Origin: Coriaria nepalensis
Taxonomy: Eukaryota > Streptophyta > Magnoliopsida > Cucurbitales > Coriariaceae
Direction of reading: 5' to 3'
NCBI GenBank assembly: GCA_027186245.1
Contig: CP114495.1
Span: 2,867,001-2,931,000 of the forward strand
DNA length: 64,000 nucleotides
The translations under genes and the position numbers were made by a program. Under the pieces are notes generated by a model. The model had not been told where the DNA came from, searched no databases, and worked only from the letters and a program-made list of their open reading frames with translations. How positions within the stretch are numbered: position 1 is the stretch's first letter; the number at the start of each line of letters is the position of its first letter. Of this stretch, positions 24,203 through 39,450 are shown one piece after another.

Positions 24203-27200
24203 TTAACCTTCGTAATTCCCCTGAGCAAACTTGTCCTCTGCATAGAAGACGGCTATAACTTGATTCCCACCAAATTTTCTTCCATTCAAAGCCACGCGGG
24301 CTTTTGTTGCACTATCCATGTCAACATACTCCAAGAACACCTAAAACACAAGAAAAATTATAGGCAATATTATACATGGAGAGAGATTAATTGATTGATT
24401 AATTCCAACGATGGTTTAGGTACAATAAAGGCGGAATATTTAAGGAGAGAATCCTTACCTTTCCAACTCCAGCTGATGGTTCACCAGATGGTTGTGGACG
24501 TGGGATAACAACATTTGCTAATGTACCTGCAAAGGACATTAAAAAGCTTCATGAAGTTTCTTTCTCTTGTTAAACATCAGCCATAATTCAAGGGGAGTAG
24601 TCGAGTTTGTTTCACTTGTTACCAAACTCCAGTTGAACCCACTAACATACATCCCCTTGAATCCAATTTGAGATACGATAATTAGAAAATCTAATTTAGA
24701 AAGACTCCATTTTCAAAAACTTCAATATAAAAAACATTACAGCGAGCCAAGCCCTAAAGATGAGCACACAAAATACCGGTAAGTAAATAAACGTGGATGG
24801 ACTTTTTCAAGTTGGGAATAAATTAAATAATTAATCATCATTTGGTGAATACCAATTGATCCTATCACATACCGAATTTTCCACCTTCTTCCCTCATATC
24901 TTCTAGAATATCTTGATAGTCCTCATCATTCATGAGCTCGTCAGCAGAAACAACTTCAGTTAGACACAGGACCTTAGTAGCCATGGTGGGGGCCACCGCA
25001 CCAGGCTGTAACATGAACCTCTGAAAAAGGATTGTCAATAAATGGGCCTACAACCCCAAAACCATACAGAGACTGGAAATTAGCATATAAAGAGCTTCTA
25101 TGATGTCATGAAAGCACATAACTGAAGACAGCATGTAGTACAAGGAGCAAAATACCGTGTTGTTTCATTGAATATATGAAATATCAACATTTCCACATAG
25201 AGTGGGATGGAAATGCTTCAAACATGAAACTATTGGGTGTTTCCAAGGAGAAGAGCAAAGAGAGAAGGTTGTTTCAGTAACTGAGGAAAAGAAATCAGAC
25301 AATGCATAGAGAAATTCTTGATATAGCCAGTGCTGGAACCTTAGATTTTCGCCGGGCATTCAGGAGTGACAGTCTCTGTCTCTGTAAGAGAGAAGAGAGC
25401 GAGGAAATGGTGGTGGAATTAGGAATTCCTAGAATGGTCTTGAGCAGTAAGATAGGTGTGACTATTTGGTATGGAAGTATTAATCCATTACGTAAGAGAT
25501 GGACAGCTGGATCCCACTTTCCAGTTGACTGAATGGACGTTAAAGTTTCTCTTTTTTTTTTTTCTTTTTTTTCTGTCTGAAGATCTCTAGAACGAAGTAG
25601 AAATTAGTACGGGAGAAAGAAGATAGTGCAGTGAAAGTTTACTTCCAATTCATCTCGCAAGAAAAGAAAGGTTGCAATATCAACTCACCTGAATTGCAAT
25701 CTGCTGTTGCGCATGCAAAAGTACACTCTCTTGCTCAACTTTAGTTTGGCTTGCCCCTTGATTCGCACGCCGAACAGTTAACGTTTTATCTCCCATTTTA
25801 ATACCATTAAGAGCTGCACAAGCTATATCTGTTACTGAAAGATCTTGATAAACACAAAAAGCATAGCCTTTTGAATTTCCCGTCTCTCTGTCTTTCACCA
25901 GATCAAAACCCCGAAGAGCCCCAAAAGACTCTAGTAACTCCCTGACCTGTGCTTCAGTGAAATAATAGGGCAGCCCACCTACAAAAATCCGGTCAGGACC
26001 CTCAAGCCCACCAGCAGAACCTGGCATTAGCCCCACAGCAACCAAGTTTAGATTTGGATTTGGCTGGCTAGGGCCAAGTGTTGCAGCAAGAGAAGGATTA
26101 TAGTCACTCGGTCTCCGAACCTTAACGGGTGTTCCCTGTATTTTAGAGGAAGCCACAGTGAATAAAGAAATCTAATTATTTTGCTGTAGTAGTTATAAAA
26201 TTATAAATTGATAGCTGATCTTCACTTCCAAGCTGAAAATAACTGAAGACTGAACAAGTACCTCAAAAATTATACCGTCCAGGGCCATTGCATTACTGGC
26301 TTCCTCAACAGATCTCATCTCCACAAAAGCAAACTTCTTTTCATGGTTTATGTAGACATTCACAACAGCATCTCCTATAACCCCATGCCCAAACCACCAA
26401 CAACAAAATAAGATAAAATGTCAACAAGACACAGCAGAACTAAAACAGATTACTACGTAACTGAATCAATAGTAAATTACCAGGACCAGCAGTGTTTCCT
26501 CCTATTGCACTCATAACCTGACTGAAAAATGTAGCCACAGACTGCAGATAACAATATACAAACTTGGTGAGTTTAGAGATGTTATCAAACTTGTCATATT
26601 AGATATAAATACATATATACATGTAATAGTTAAATGAAAAATAAAATAAACAAAGGTATGTCTAGTATAAGGAAAAAGATTATAAGACATAAAAGACATG
26701 GGTTTGATGGGAAAGATGAGCAACATCAACAGAGGTGTATTCATGCGCCTATTTTCTTAAGAGCTCCATTGTCAGTTGAGTGTTTAATTGAAGACCATCA
26801 GACTCCCTACTTTAAGTTTACAAGACTAGAATATGTTTAAAGGAATTAACCCGAAGAGCACTAGAAAGAATCAAATCAAGAATCTATAAATATGAGTAAA
26901 CCTGTTCATTTGCGGTCGGGGGAAGCCCTCCTACATACACACGTCGAGCATGTCTCGTAGCCTGAAAAGCAAGACACATTCATAAAACTCATGAGCATCA
27001 TGGGGTAAAATAGATTATTGTCTATCTAGGAGCAAATGAAAGAAAGGGGAAAAAAAAACAGTCAGTGAAAACCTGTTGGGTCATTGCCTGAACAGGCATA
27101 ATAGGAAGTGCTCCAAAGGTCTGTATGCACAAATATAGTAACCATCAATGCGCAAGTCTCAGTCTTATTCATTTCTTCTTTTTGGTCGGTAGTGGGAGGG

Positions 27201-29717
27201 GAGGGAGAGAGAAGGGGGGGGGGGAGGAGAGAGAGAGAGAGAGGATTTACATGACCAGTAGTTAGAGGGAACATGGTCGGAAATATTCCAGGAATAGACA
27301 TATTTGTCCCCGGAATCTGGCCTGCCATAGACAATTATATCTCAGAAGTCATGATGATAAAACTACTAGTACCATTTACAAATCTACTATATGTTCCTAG
27401 ACTATGTTCCATGGATGGATTTATAATATTGTAACCATTTTCAGTAGCTATTAGAAAGAAAAAATTATAGTAATATGCTCTGCAAAAGATCTGGAGGAAA
27501 TATTTGTAAGGCTACCAAAACAGGCAATAGTTCCCAGTTGAAGATGAACAAGACCCACCAAACTGGTGCATTGATCCCTTCTTGTACAAAAAAGCTACAG
27601 ATGTCGGCTCAGACCCATTGTCAGCACAGAGGGGCAAATATTGCAACATTGCCTTCTTAAAACAAAGGACAAGACAAAGAAACAAAAAAAAAAAAAAAAA
27701 AAACAAACACCAAACACAACCAAAAAGAAAGCAAAAGCACCTCTCAGTTCCAGAATTATTTCACAAAATAAATAATTAAAAAATTAAAGCCCGTCTAGAG
27801 ACCACGTCTGTATACTATATGCAAATGAAAGAACAAATATAGCTTACCAAATGATACCATGCATTTTGATGCGAATTTTCCACACTATACCCAACAGAGA
27901 AAGTAGTTAAAAAAAAAGTAAGAATCTGCTAGTGTTGAAGATGTACCTTGAGCAGCAACAGCACCAGATAATATTGCAGAAGCAGGAGGGGCCATGTCAA
28001 AACCACTAATCCTTTTGCTGTAGATTAAAAGCGTTAGGATAACAACTACATAACTAAACAAATAACAAGACGAATTCTGTAAGATCTAAAAATTCTCACA
28101 ACTGGGCAGAGCTATACACCTTCCTTGAACCAAAAAGGAAATCAACCAGAAATAAATCCAAGACACCAATGGGTTTGTTTTCAGTTAAGGCACACCCAAA
28201 GCCTAATTGGGGATTCCAAAACTTCTATTGAGCACACAAATTCAAATGGCAATCTATTTAAATCCAGTTTGTCTCACAATTATCCAAACTCCAATCTTTT
28301 AAACACTAGTTTCATAATTGCTACACCCAATTAATCCAAAGTAGAATACATACCATTAGTAAGTTACACATGAGCATAGAAAAAGCGTGAAAAGGAAAAT
28401 TCCTTTGCTACCCACATAACAAAAGGCAGCACAAAGACTCCAGATGGCATCTGAAACAAATTTTTATGAGTGCAGAAGCTACCTTTTTGAACGTGAATGT
28501 GAACGAGTAGGAGAGCTTGAACCAAGCTCGGATCTTCCCTTTGAAGGAGATCGAGACCGAGACCGGCGGCTATGCCTGCCTTCGCGATCTCTATCATAAT
28601 CTATCTGTCTGTAAAATGAACATGTTCAAAACTAATTAACAAACATAAATAACCAAACTTGTTGGAGAAAAAGGGACCGATGCAAAGAAATAAGTTGACA
28701 AGTCACTTCATTTAAAATACTAACATTTTAAAGAGTAATCCATTGCACTGCCATGATTAAAAAATATGAAAGAATGTCTGCTAATGACTAACAGGATACA
28801 ACACAGTGCTACAGACCACACATGATCTTATATCCTCAATTACCTTTCATGGTCCCGACTACGGGAAGTATCACCATCATCTCTACCTCTATCCCGTTCC
28901 CTTCTTTCACTTCGATCTCTATGTCGATCTCTTTCATGATGGCCACGATCCCTTTCGCAGTCTCTATCATAGTCCCTATCTCTCTCCCTATACCTGTCCT
29001 TGTCCTGGTCTCTCTCCTTATCGCCCCACTCTCGGTCTCGGTCCCGGTCCCTCTCCCTGTCTCGTCCCTTTTCTCTTTCCTTCTCCCTGCTTTTTGATGA
29101 TCCCCTTTCATAATCACGAGAACCAAGCTAGAAAATAGTAATTGATATCAACACTTAAATTATTCAGATCAAATAAAAAAATTATACTCTATACCAAACA
29201 ATCAATTAGTTAAGGGTATCAGCTTCGCAATAATTTGTTGTTATTTGATAAGCCCAAATTTTAAATTAACGATAGTTAACCAACAGCACTAAACCACCAA
29301 GAAACCCTAGCATCACACTCACTGATCCTCCTCTAATGGAAAACCTAATAACCAAGCCAACACGAATCACAAAGAAAGCAAGACACAACCAAGTAAGTTA
29401 CAACATACAAATAAAATTCAAGTGAAAAAAACTTATTAATCCACAAAAAAAAAAAAAAAAAAAAACAGTCATTGCTCGCTACTACATGCGATCCATCTGA
29501 CACATACTGAAGAATCCACATGAATTAGCCAAAAAAAAGATCCAACAGCAAGTGCAATCATAACTGCGTGTAAACAAAGAAAGATTACATGAGATTTGGA
29601 ATCGGAGTAATCCTCAGCTCCGCCGTGGCCAGTACCACGAGGTTGAGGAGAGGCACCGTCGCCGTTGAGGTCGGCGTCCTCTCCGTTTCCTTCGTATTTC
29701 TCCAGATAATCTGTCAT
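24203..29717 (-). CDS. U2AF65: Splicing factor U2AF large subunit (U2AF65)
   Basis: U2AF65 binds the polypyrimidine tract and recruits U2 snRNP to the 3' splice site. Exons, in transcript order: 29589-29717, 28844-29127, 28483-28608, 27947-28017, 27251-27321, 27073-27120, 26902-26961, 26481-26541, 26262-26374, 25689-26135, 24873-25020, 24459-24526, 24203-24340 (1764 nt, 587 residues). An acidic start (MTDYLEKYEGNGEDADLNGD) leads into a long Arg-Asp/Glu and Arg-Ser region (about 50-165). RRM1 starts near residue 249 (RRVYVGGLPP) and RRM2 near 370 (DRIFVGGLPYYF, RNP1 KGYAFCVY). A C-terminal UHM follows from about 484 (VLCLTEVVSADELMNDEDY), ending KFAQGNYEG. Plants often have A and B paralogues; I cannot say which this is. 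The gene is head-to-head with phytoene desaturase. Confidence 0.95.
27193..27244 (-). repeat. Polypyrimidine tract in a short U2AF65 intron
   Basis: On the transcribed (minus) strand, intron 27121-27250 starts GTAAATCC and then runs through (CT)n, a 10-12 nt C-run and CCCTCCCCTCCC. That is about 50 nt of nearly pure pyrimidine close to the donor site of a 130-nt intron. On the plus strand it is a G/GA-rich tract. Confidence 0.85.
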
Positions 29718-30822
29718 CCGTTCACTTCTCTCTCGATTTTATTCCCTTCTCCTTCTTCAGTTCTTCTGTCAAATTTCGTACGGACCTCAGAGAGGTCGAA
29801 GTATGGCTTCTCTCCTCGACGTGCTTTGCTAAGAAACAAAAATTCTCCAATCTCTTTATATATTTAAGGGTAAGTTTATGATTTTTAAGTTTTTAATTTT
29901 CAAGAATCTCGATTTTAAACAAAGTTTTAGGGTTAAATATAAATTTTTTAAAGTTAGCAGTGGGTAAAAAATAAATTCGAGAAACTATTTATAAGCAAAA
30001 TCGAGTGTCCATAGGCCCATATGGCGCGAAAGTAAATTTAAAGCCCACTACGTGGCAAACGATTTTTCATTGAAGACTGCTTAATGGACCAGAAGTGGGC
30101 TTGGTAGCCTGATAGCCTAATAATAAGCCCATTGTCTATGCCTAATCGCTCTTTATGAAAGTAATATTTTATCCTATGTTTTTGCAAACAAAACGGCATC
30201 TTCATCTGTCCAAATATCCCAACGGTGACCTATTCCCAATCCCCAATATTCCTGTCTTAAAATAATTGACTCGACCCAAAATTTCCAACTAGGTTTGACA
30301 GCCGAACCGGATTTCCCTCAAAATCCAAAGGTGGAGACAAATGACACTAAACAGAAAGCCAACCAACCATTTTATCCCCCTCCCATGAACTATACCTCCT
30401 GCTTGGAAAAGGTAGAAAAAAATAATTATTTTTTAATAAACTTCTTAGAAATTGGAACGAACCCACTCCTGAATCGACTTCATTTGTTCATTTTATGACA
30501 AACCCACCTCCTTTTTCTTTGAAAGGTAAGTTAAATCTGTTCTGGGTATTGAAATACACCAACTTTTTCAGTTTTCCCATGCGAATAGTGAATTTTTGCT
30601 TTTTGGTAGTTAAGCTCAAGTTCTTGATTTATTTCCGATTTCTTAGTAATATTTTCAGTTAGAGAAAAATTGGTTGTAGTGTAAAATTTATTGTCTTCTG
30701 CATCATGGGTCAGCTTGTGTATTGATTTTCAATTATTTGCAGGTCCTCTTAGGTTGAAGTAATTCAAAATAGTTATCAAATTCTATCTGAATTCCAGTTT
30801 TCAATTCTAAGATTGGGGGAAA
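29718..30822. promoter_or_regulatory. Bidirectional intergenic region between U2AF65 and PDS
   Basis: About 1.1 kb separates the two start codons, which face away from each other. Site II-type hexamers lie at 30014-30019, 30042-30047, 30096-30101 and 30127-30132. An E2F-like site, GGCGCGAAA (complement TTTCGCGCC), lies at 30023-30031. These are closer to U2AF65. The PDS-proximal part holds a 5' UTR and a leader intron. Regulatory roles are inferred from motif content only. Confidence 0.5.
30526..30742 (+). other. Probable 5' UTR intron of phytoene desaturase
   Basis: A strong donor, GAAAG/GTAAGT, and an acceptor, TTATTTGCAG/GT, bracket a T-rich 217-bp segment 80 bp before the PDS start codon. 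Leader introns are known in plant PDS genes. Without transcript data this stays a prediction. Confidence 0.6.
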
Positions 30823-34385
<3,563 letters not shown>

Positions 34386-34747
34386 CAAAATGCTCTTACA
34401 AATATTTATATTGAAAATTTTTTAGAACTGTTCCTGATTATGATGTCGTTCAAAGATTGGTTATAAAAACCTGCTGATTCCAGATATTATGTAAAAATAC
34501 AATTTATACCCCCTTCCTCTCATGAAAGGCAATATATACGAAAGACAAAGGAGGAAAGTTACATGATCATCATCATAAATTTTATTGGTAAGAATAAATA
34601 AATAGTACTCTCATATAAGAGGAGTGTTAACAACGACTATAATTTCTCTCAGCAAAGAGCAAATGAATTTAATGTGATTCATATTTTTCATATCGAACTT
34701 AATCCGAGTATTTTGTGAGAGCACTCGTGCAAGAAATTTTTGTTCTT
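34386..34747. other. Convergent spacer: 3' UTRs of PDS and the small peptide gene
   Basis: No separate gene is visible. The part at about 34625-34735 (TCTCTCAGCAAAGAGCAAATG and following) is similar to 55945-56040, downstream of the related peptide sequence at 56.1 kb. The paralogy therefore includes the 3' UTR. Confidence 0.55.
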
Positions 34748-35135
34748 CTATGGTGTAGTAGATGGAGGGCGGCGAGGGCGAGGGTCGTCGCCGCTTGTAC
34801 GGGGATCTGAAGGCGACTTGCTTCCAACCACCTCTATTTTTTGGATCTCATGAATTCCATAGTTCTTAGAACTCATCATCATCCTCGGTTCTGCGAAAAG
34901 TTGTACAAAAAATTCAGTGAAATTGATGTTTATAATCTGTTTATATTAGTTTTGGTATCTTGGGTATAATATAATTAATTATCTAATTAATATTCACTTT
35001 TAAAAAATAAAAATAAAAATAAAAAACTAATCACTTACTGGGTTCGTAGCCGAGAGCAGTGGATTCGGATTGAAAAAAGAAGGTTGAGATGAAGAAGATG
35101 GCAATTATAAGAGACACCTTAGTCACTGGATACAT
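34748..35135 (-). CDS. Putative small secreted peptide precursor, unknown family
   Basis: Predicted from two exons, 35039-35135 and 34748-34890 (240 nt, 79 residues). The donor CCCA/GTAAGT and acceptor TTCGCAG are good, and the frame is open across them. The N-terminus (VSLIIAIFFISTFFFQSES after MYPVTK) is a clear signal peptide. The mature part is basic and polar and ends in a Ser/Pro/Asp/Arg-rich tail: first SKSPSDPRTSGDDP, then RPRRPPSTTP. This is the shape of a signalling-peptide precursor: short, secreted, variable middle, proline-rich C-terminus. It does not match the CLE, CEP, IDA, RGF, PSY or PIP motif well enough to name. A partly decayed relative lies at 56058-56243. It is convergent with PDS. 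No expression evidence is available from sequence alone. Confidence 0.6.
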
Positions 35136-36120
35136 GTTGATAGGGTTATTTTCGAATCTAATCTTAAACCTCCAAAGAATTTAGGGAAGAGAGAAAATTT
35201 TAAAAAGAGAAGATTCACTATTTTTTTTTTTTTTTTTCATTGCCGATTAACAGAATGTTTTATACACACACAAAAAAAAAAGTAGTTAAGAAATTAGTTA
35301 TTTCTGTTATTTTATACAAGAAGTGGTTTAAAAATTAGTTATTTCTGTTATTTATCTAACCGTCTTTTTCTATTTTCTATTTTCTATTTTCTATTTTATC
35401 AAACAATTTCTGTTATTTATCTGTCTTTTTCTATTTTATATTTTGTCTAACAGATGAGGGAGAGGTTTGTTATGGGCTTCAGCTCTTCTGGCCCATCTCA
35501 TATTCCTTCATCCAGTTGGGCTCGTGGGTTGCTCCTCTGGCCCGTCTCACAGTCATCCTCATTCCGACGTTTTGTCTTTCTCATCCAGGGTATTATTCCG
35601 ACGTTTAATTATAAATTAATAATTAAATATGTGTATCTGTATCTGTAAATTAATAATATTGAGATTTAAAAAATATATTAATTTAATATATTATATTTAA
35701 ATAAATATTAAAAAAATTATTATTTAATTAAAATTATTAAAATTATAAATTATAAATTATTATCAACTGATAGGGTCAGTCGTAAGTCAAGGCAACTAAG
35801 GCCAGCAGCCCTAGGTCCTTAAAATTGTTGGGCCTAATTTTTAATTGATATTTTCTAAATTATTTTTTTATATATGAAGTGTATTTATTTAATTAAAGTT
35901 TTCAAAATAATATTTTTTATATTAAAAAATAGGATATAATTTTAAATATATAAAATATCATTAAATTTATAGGATATATATAATGATATAATTCTTTTTT
36001 TTTTATAATCAAACACAAAATTAATATATATATATAATATTTACACATTTAATTTATTTATTATAAAATATTTTAATAATAGATATTTATTGGACATATA
36101 ATAGTTCTGAATCGAATCTC
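35136..36120. other. Upstream region of the peptide gene, then AT-rich repeat-like DNA
   Basis: A TCTATTTT-type tandem tract lies at about 35368-35400 with a related stretch to 35445. A cluster of GGCCCA/TGGGCT words lies at 35473-35550. Beyond 35640 the DNA is extremely AT-rich. AGGCCAGCAGCCCTAGG..GGGCCTAA near 35797-35850 looks like a transposon end, but no partner end was found. Confidence 0.5.
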
Positions 36121-36571
36121 TTTAGAAAGAAGATCTTTTGTTTGTCTCATGGTAGCCTGCTCCAGTTCCCTTACGAAACTTTCGTTATTGGGTTAGCCAT
36201 ACACTTCACATGTTTCTAGCGATTCACATGGCATCATCAAATAATACAAGTCTTGGATAAGAATCTACAACGCACTAGAACGCCCTTGTTGACGATCCTT
36301 TACTCCGACAGCATCTAGGGTTCCTCGAACAATGTGATATCTCACACCGGGTAAATCCTTAACCCTTCCCCCTCTTACTAAGACTACAGAATATTCTTGT
36401 AAATTATGGCCAATACCAGGTATATAAGCAGTGATTTCAAATCCAGAGGTTAAGCGTACTCTGGCAACTTTACGTAAGGCAGAGTTTGGTTTTTTGGGGG
36501 GGATAGTGGAAAAGTTGACAGATAAATCACCCTTACTGCCACTCTACAGAACCGTACATGAGATTTTCAAT
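36121..36571 (-). other. Plastid DNA insert (NUPT) with rps12 exon 2 and flanking intron pieces
   Basis: On the minus strand the segment reads as the plastid rps12 locus: the end of the trans-spliced first intron (about 36508-36571), then exon 2, then the start of the second group II intron with its GTGCG 5' end (36275 down to about 36121). Homology stops at about 36571 in the middle of intron domain V/VI sequence (CCGTACATGAGATTTTCA). The open, nearly unchanged exon implies a fairly recent transfer. Confidence 0.9.
36276..36507 (-). pseudogene. rps12: Plastid rps12 exon 2 copy in nuclear DNA
   Basis: The segment is exactly 232 bp, the usual size of rps12 exon 2 in flowering plants. It encodes the ribosomal protein S12 core, including [33 protein letters not shown] and [14 protein letters not shown], without stop or frameshift. 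One visible difference from what I recall of the plastid gene is TIPP in place of TITP at the start (ACC to CCC). It lacks exons 1 and 3 and any plastid context, so it is not functional here. Confidence 0.92.
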
Positions 36572-38329
36572 GAAATCTCCACACCTCTAATTAACTTTTA
36601 CCGTACTGCAGGGAGTTAAAACCTCATTCTAAAATTTACCTTAGGCTTCAATATTTTTTTTTGACGGTTGGTTGTGTCAACTGATATTTTAAGATTTTGA
36701 TATTGATGACGGGTTACTTATAGGATGCTATAATTGCAGGGGATGCATTATCCATTTGGTATTTAGTTCAAGTTCCGAAGCGATCAATGTCGTCGACTCC
36801 CTCTCTGTGCTCTTGAGCGTTACTGTTCGGCCCGTTTTATCAGGTTCATAAGAGTTCAATTAATCATGTACCTAAACAAGTACTGTATAAAATAAGAGTT
36901 GAAGGGATCATACGTATACATTATATATCACGGGTTGCAATGGATCAGGATGGAAAGCATTGGTTGCATACATCAATCATAATTGTAATTTAATTTAATA
37001 TATTACGTGATCAATATTATAAAACGAGATATTAAAATAAAAATATGGATTGAAATTTGTGGACTCGCTAAAGTGAATCTTAGGTGGCCGTTTCGGATTT
37101 CTCTTTGGGCTGAGAGGTAGTATTGTGACTAGCTTACTTGTTGCTAAGTTGTGCGAAAATTAGTTTCGATTTTAATAGAATCTTTGAATTTTGTTTTTTG
37201 ATGTTTATGATTGTATGTATATACTAATTTTTAGTTTTGATTAAATGTCAATGCAATCTCAGGAGAGTGAGTGTGAATTAGATCAAGAAAAAAAGAAAAA
37301 AAATAAACAGTTGAAGGAAATAAATACGATAATATCAACGTGTTTATAGTTTTACAAAATAATAATATAAGTGGTAAAACTGATATAGTTGGCACATAAG
37401 CTCTACCGACTTTAAGTTACAACGGCTACTAAGAACTAATGAATAATGTGTCAAGTGCCACCCAAATAAATTCCAAACGTTTCAAATTTCCTTAAGAGTT
37501 TGGAATTCGATATAGATGCTTCAGGAGGGCGGCTCCTACTCCTTTATAAGGCTAGGGTTTGTCATTCGAATTCATAGGGGGGGAGAGAGAGAGGCGTCGC
37601 CTCCTCCTTCTTGAGGTTAGGGTTTTGAGTTGAATTAACGAGGAGACTAGATCATACTTTGATCAGATAGCTCGACGAGATCAGGATTGCATATTTGTTA
37701 TCTTCTGCGAAGTATGATCTCTCTCTTTATGTTTCAGGTTTATTTCTTCTGCTTTTCAGAATTGCATATTGTTAAATGTGTTTGATAATTGGTTATTTTT
37801 TCTCTTGAAACTTGTTTCATTTTCTGAAAATTTGGGTTCCAGGCCAATATAAGATTATAATGTTTGATGTTCTTAATTAAGCTTGTATAGACTCTTTACG
37901 GCCATTTCTGTTGAAAAGACGTGCGAGATTTCCCTGTGAATCACTATTTTCGAATCATTTGATTTTTGCCTCTATTTAAGACGCTCTTACAATTATGATT
38001 GTTCTCCTTGTGAAGGTTGATTTGGAATCTGAAAGTAATGTGAGACCATTTAAGTTCTTCGGTAAACAATGTTTAGGTTTGTCTAATACATTTATATATC
38101 CCCTAATTTCATTGAGCAGCCAGTGAGTTGACATCCTTGCATTTCCTATGGATAACATTGTACTGAATATTTCGGCCAATTAATTTAGAGGTTGTTTAAT
38201 TTTACTAATAAATTTTGAAATAATAAAGAAATGTGTTACAACAAAATCTATCGGAAGTAATACATGATTATTAGAAATTAAAATTTGACCTGATATCACG
38301 GTGAACGGACTTCACTTCAACTTTATCTC
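36572..38329. other. Gene-poor DNA with an isolated promoter/5'-UTR-like segment
   Basis: At 37540-37760 the sequence looks like the start of a housekeeping gene: a TATA-like TTTATAAGG, telo-box-like TAGGGTTT twice (37553, 37618), a CT-rich leader, and a GAA/GTATGATC donor with an intron-like stretch to about 37840. No coding exon follows. The rest is AT-rich and unassigned. Confidence 0.45.
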
Positions 38330-39450
38330 AAATGATGGTAAAACACCCTTACATTTGGTCTCACTTGTTGTCCTTCACTCTTTTTTGGGTTATTGCAGTC
38401 TCCAGCAAAGTGCCCTTAGCGTCCACAATTGTAGCACCCTATAATCCCGACTTTACATTCTCCAGTACGATTTCTACTGCATATTGGAGCCTTGAACCTT
38501 GTTCAAGGCTTTACAATTGTAGCACCTTATTACACTCACTAGTTGGTTTTCCTTGATTTTGCAAGCCTTGAACCTTGTTCTTTTTGTTTTGTCCTTTGTT
38601 TTGATTTCGATTTTGGTTCTTAAAACTCATGGTTGCGCTTTCCTGACCTTTTTAGTTATTTCATCGTGAATTAAAATTTTGTTGAACTCTACAAATTATT
38701 GGTGCCGAGGATTGGACATAACTTTGTACTCCAGAAGTCACTCTACTTGTATTTTCTCTTTCTATAACTTTTTTTTTCTCTCCCGAATCATTCAATCATT
38801 TGTGCCCTATCAATCCTTATGGCCTTATTAACTACCTTTGAAAAATGTGTATCATCCAAATCCCTACCTTTAAGTCTTTGCGAGTGTTAGAATCAAGTAC
38901 TTTCTTGAAATACTTCACCTTCAAGGTATTCGTAGGCACCAGATTGGCGCATACCTGAATAATTCCTTGAACTTTCGCAGCAGCTCTTCCATCAACGTAT
39001 TGCCCCTTCGCAAGTTCGAAAATTCTTTCTCTTCTAATAAAGCTGTGTTTATAAATTTACTTTTTCACAATTTTCGAAATTTCAACCATGTTATAACTCC
39101 AACCTCATGAATACTTATCATGATGTCCCACCAATAACTTGCATCATCACATAACAAGCATGTAGTGTAATATACATTTTCATCATTTGAGACTTTTACG
39201 TAGTCAAAGAGTCTTTCTATTGTCCTAATTTAATTCTCAGCGGATCTTGGATCATGACCACCAAAACATTTTAGGGGTGTATGCTTCATAAATTTTTTGG
39301 CAGCAAGTTCGAATTTCCCACACGAACAAGGGGTGCCTATTGGTGTTGTTGTAACAACATTTCTTGAAATTGTCATTGTTGTTGAAGAAAAGTCCCTAAC
39401 ATCTCCCTTGCCTTTGAGTCAGATTTCTTAACTCATTCAACTCTTGTTGG
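38330..39450 (-). mobile_element. Ty3/Gypsy gag remnant
   Basis: On the minus strand, broken frames read as a plant Gypsy gag protein: FGGHDPRSAEN, IRTIERLFDYVKVS and CDDASYWWD, followed further on by a CCHC knuckle piece (GCYNCGR, stop, GHFAG). Several stops and frameshifts interrupt it. No LTRs, protease or polymerase domain were found nearby, so it is a truncated fossil. Confidence 0.75.

Noticed and set aside
28806..29138. Plus-strand open frames opposite the U2AF65 Arg-rich exon
   Set aside because: The low-complexity Arg/Asp/Ser coding sequence is stop-free in several frames; the minus-strand frame with RRM context is the real one.
34748..34890. CLE-type peptide motif in RTSGDDPRP
   Set aside because: It superficially resembles the R..SG.DP core, but the conserved prolines and the terminal His/Asn are missing.
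36431..36619. Plus-strand open frame over the plastid insert
   Set aside because: It is the antisense of rps12 exon 2.
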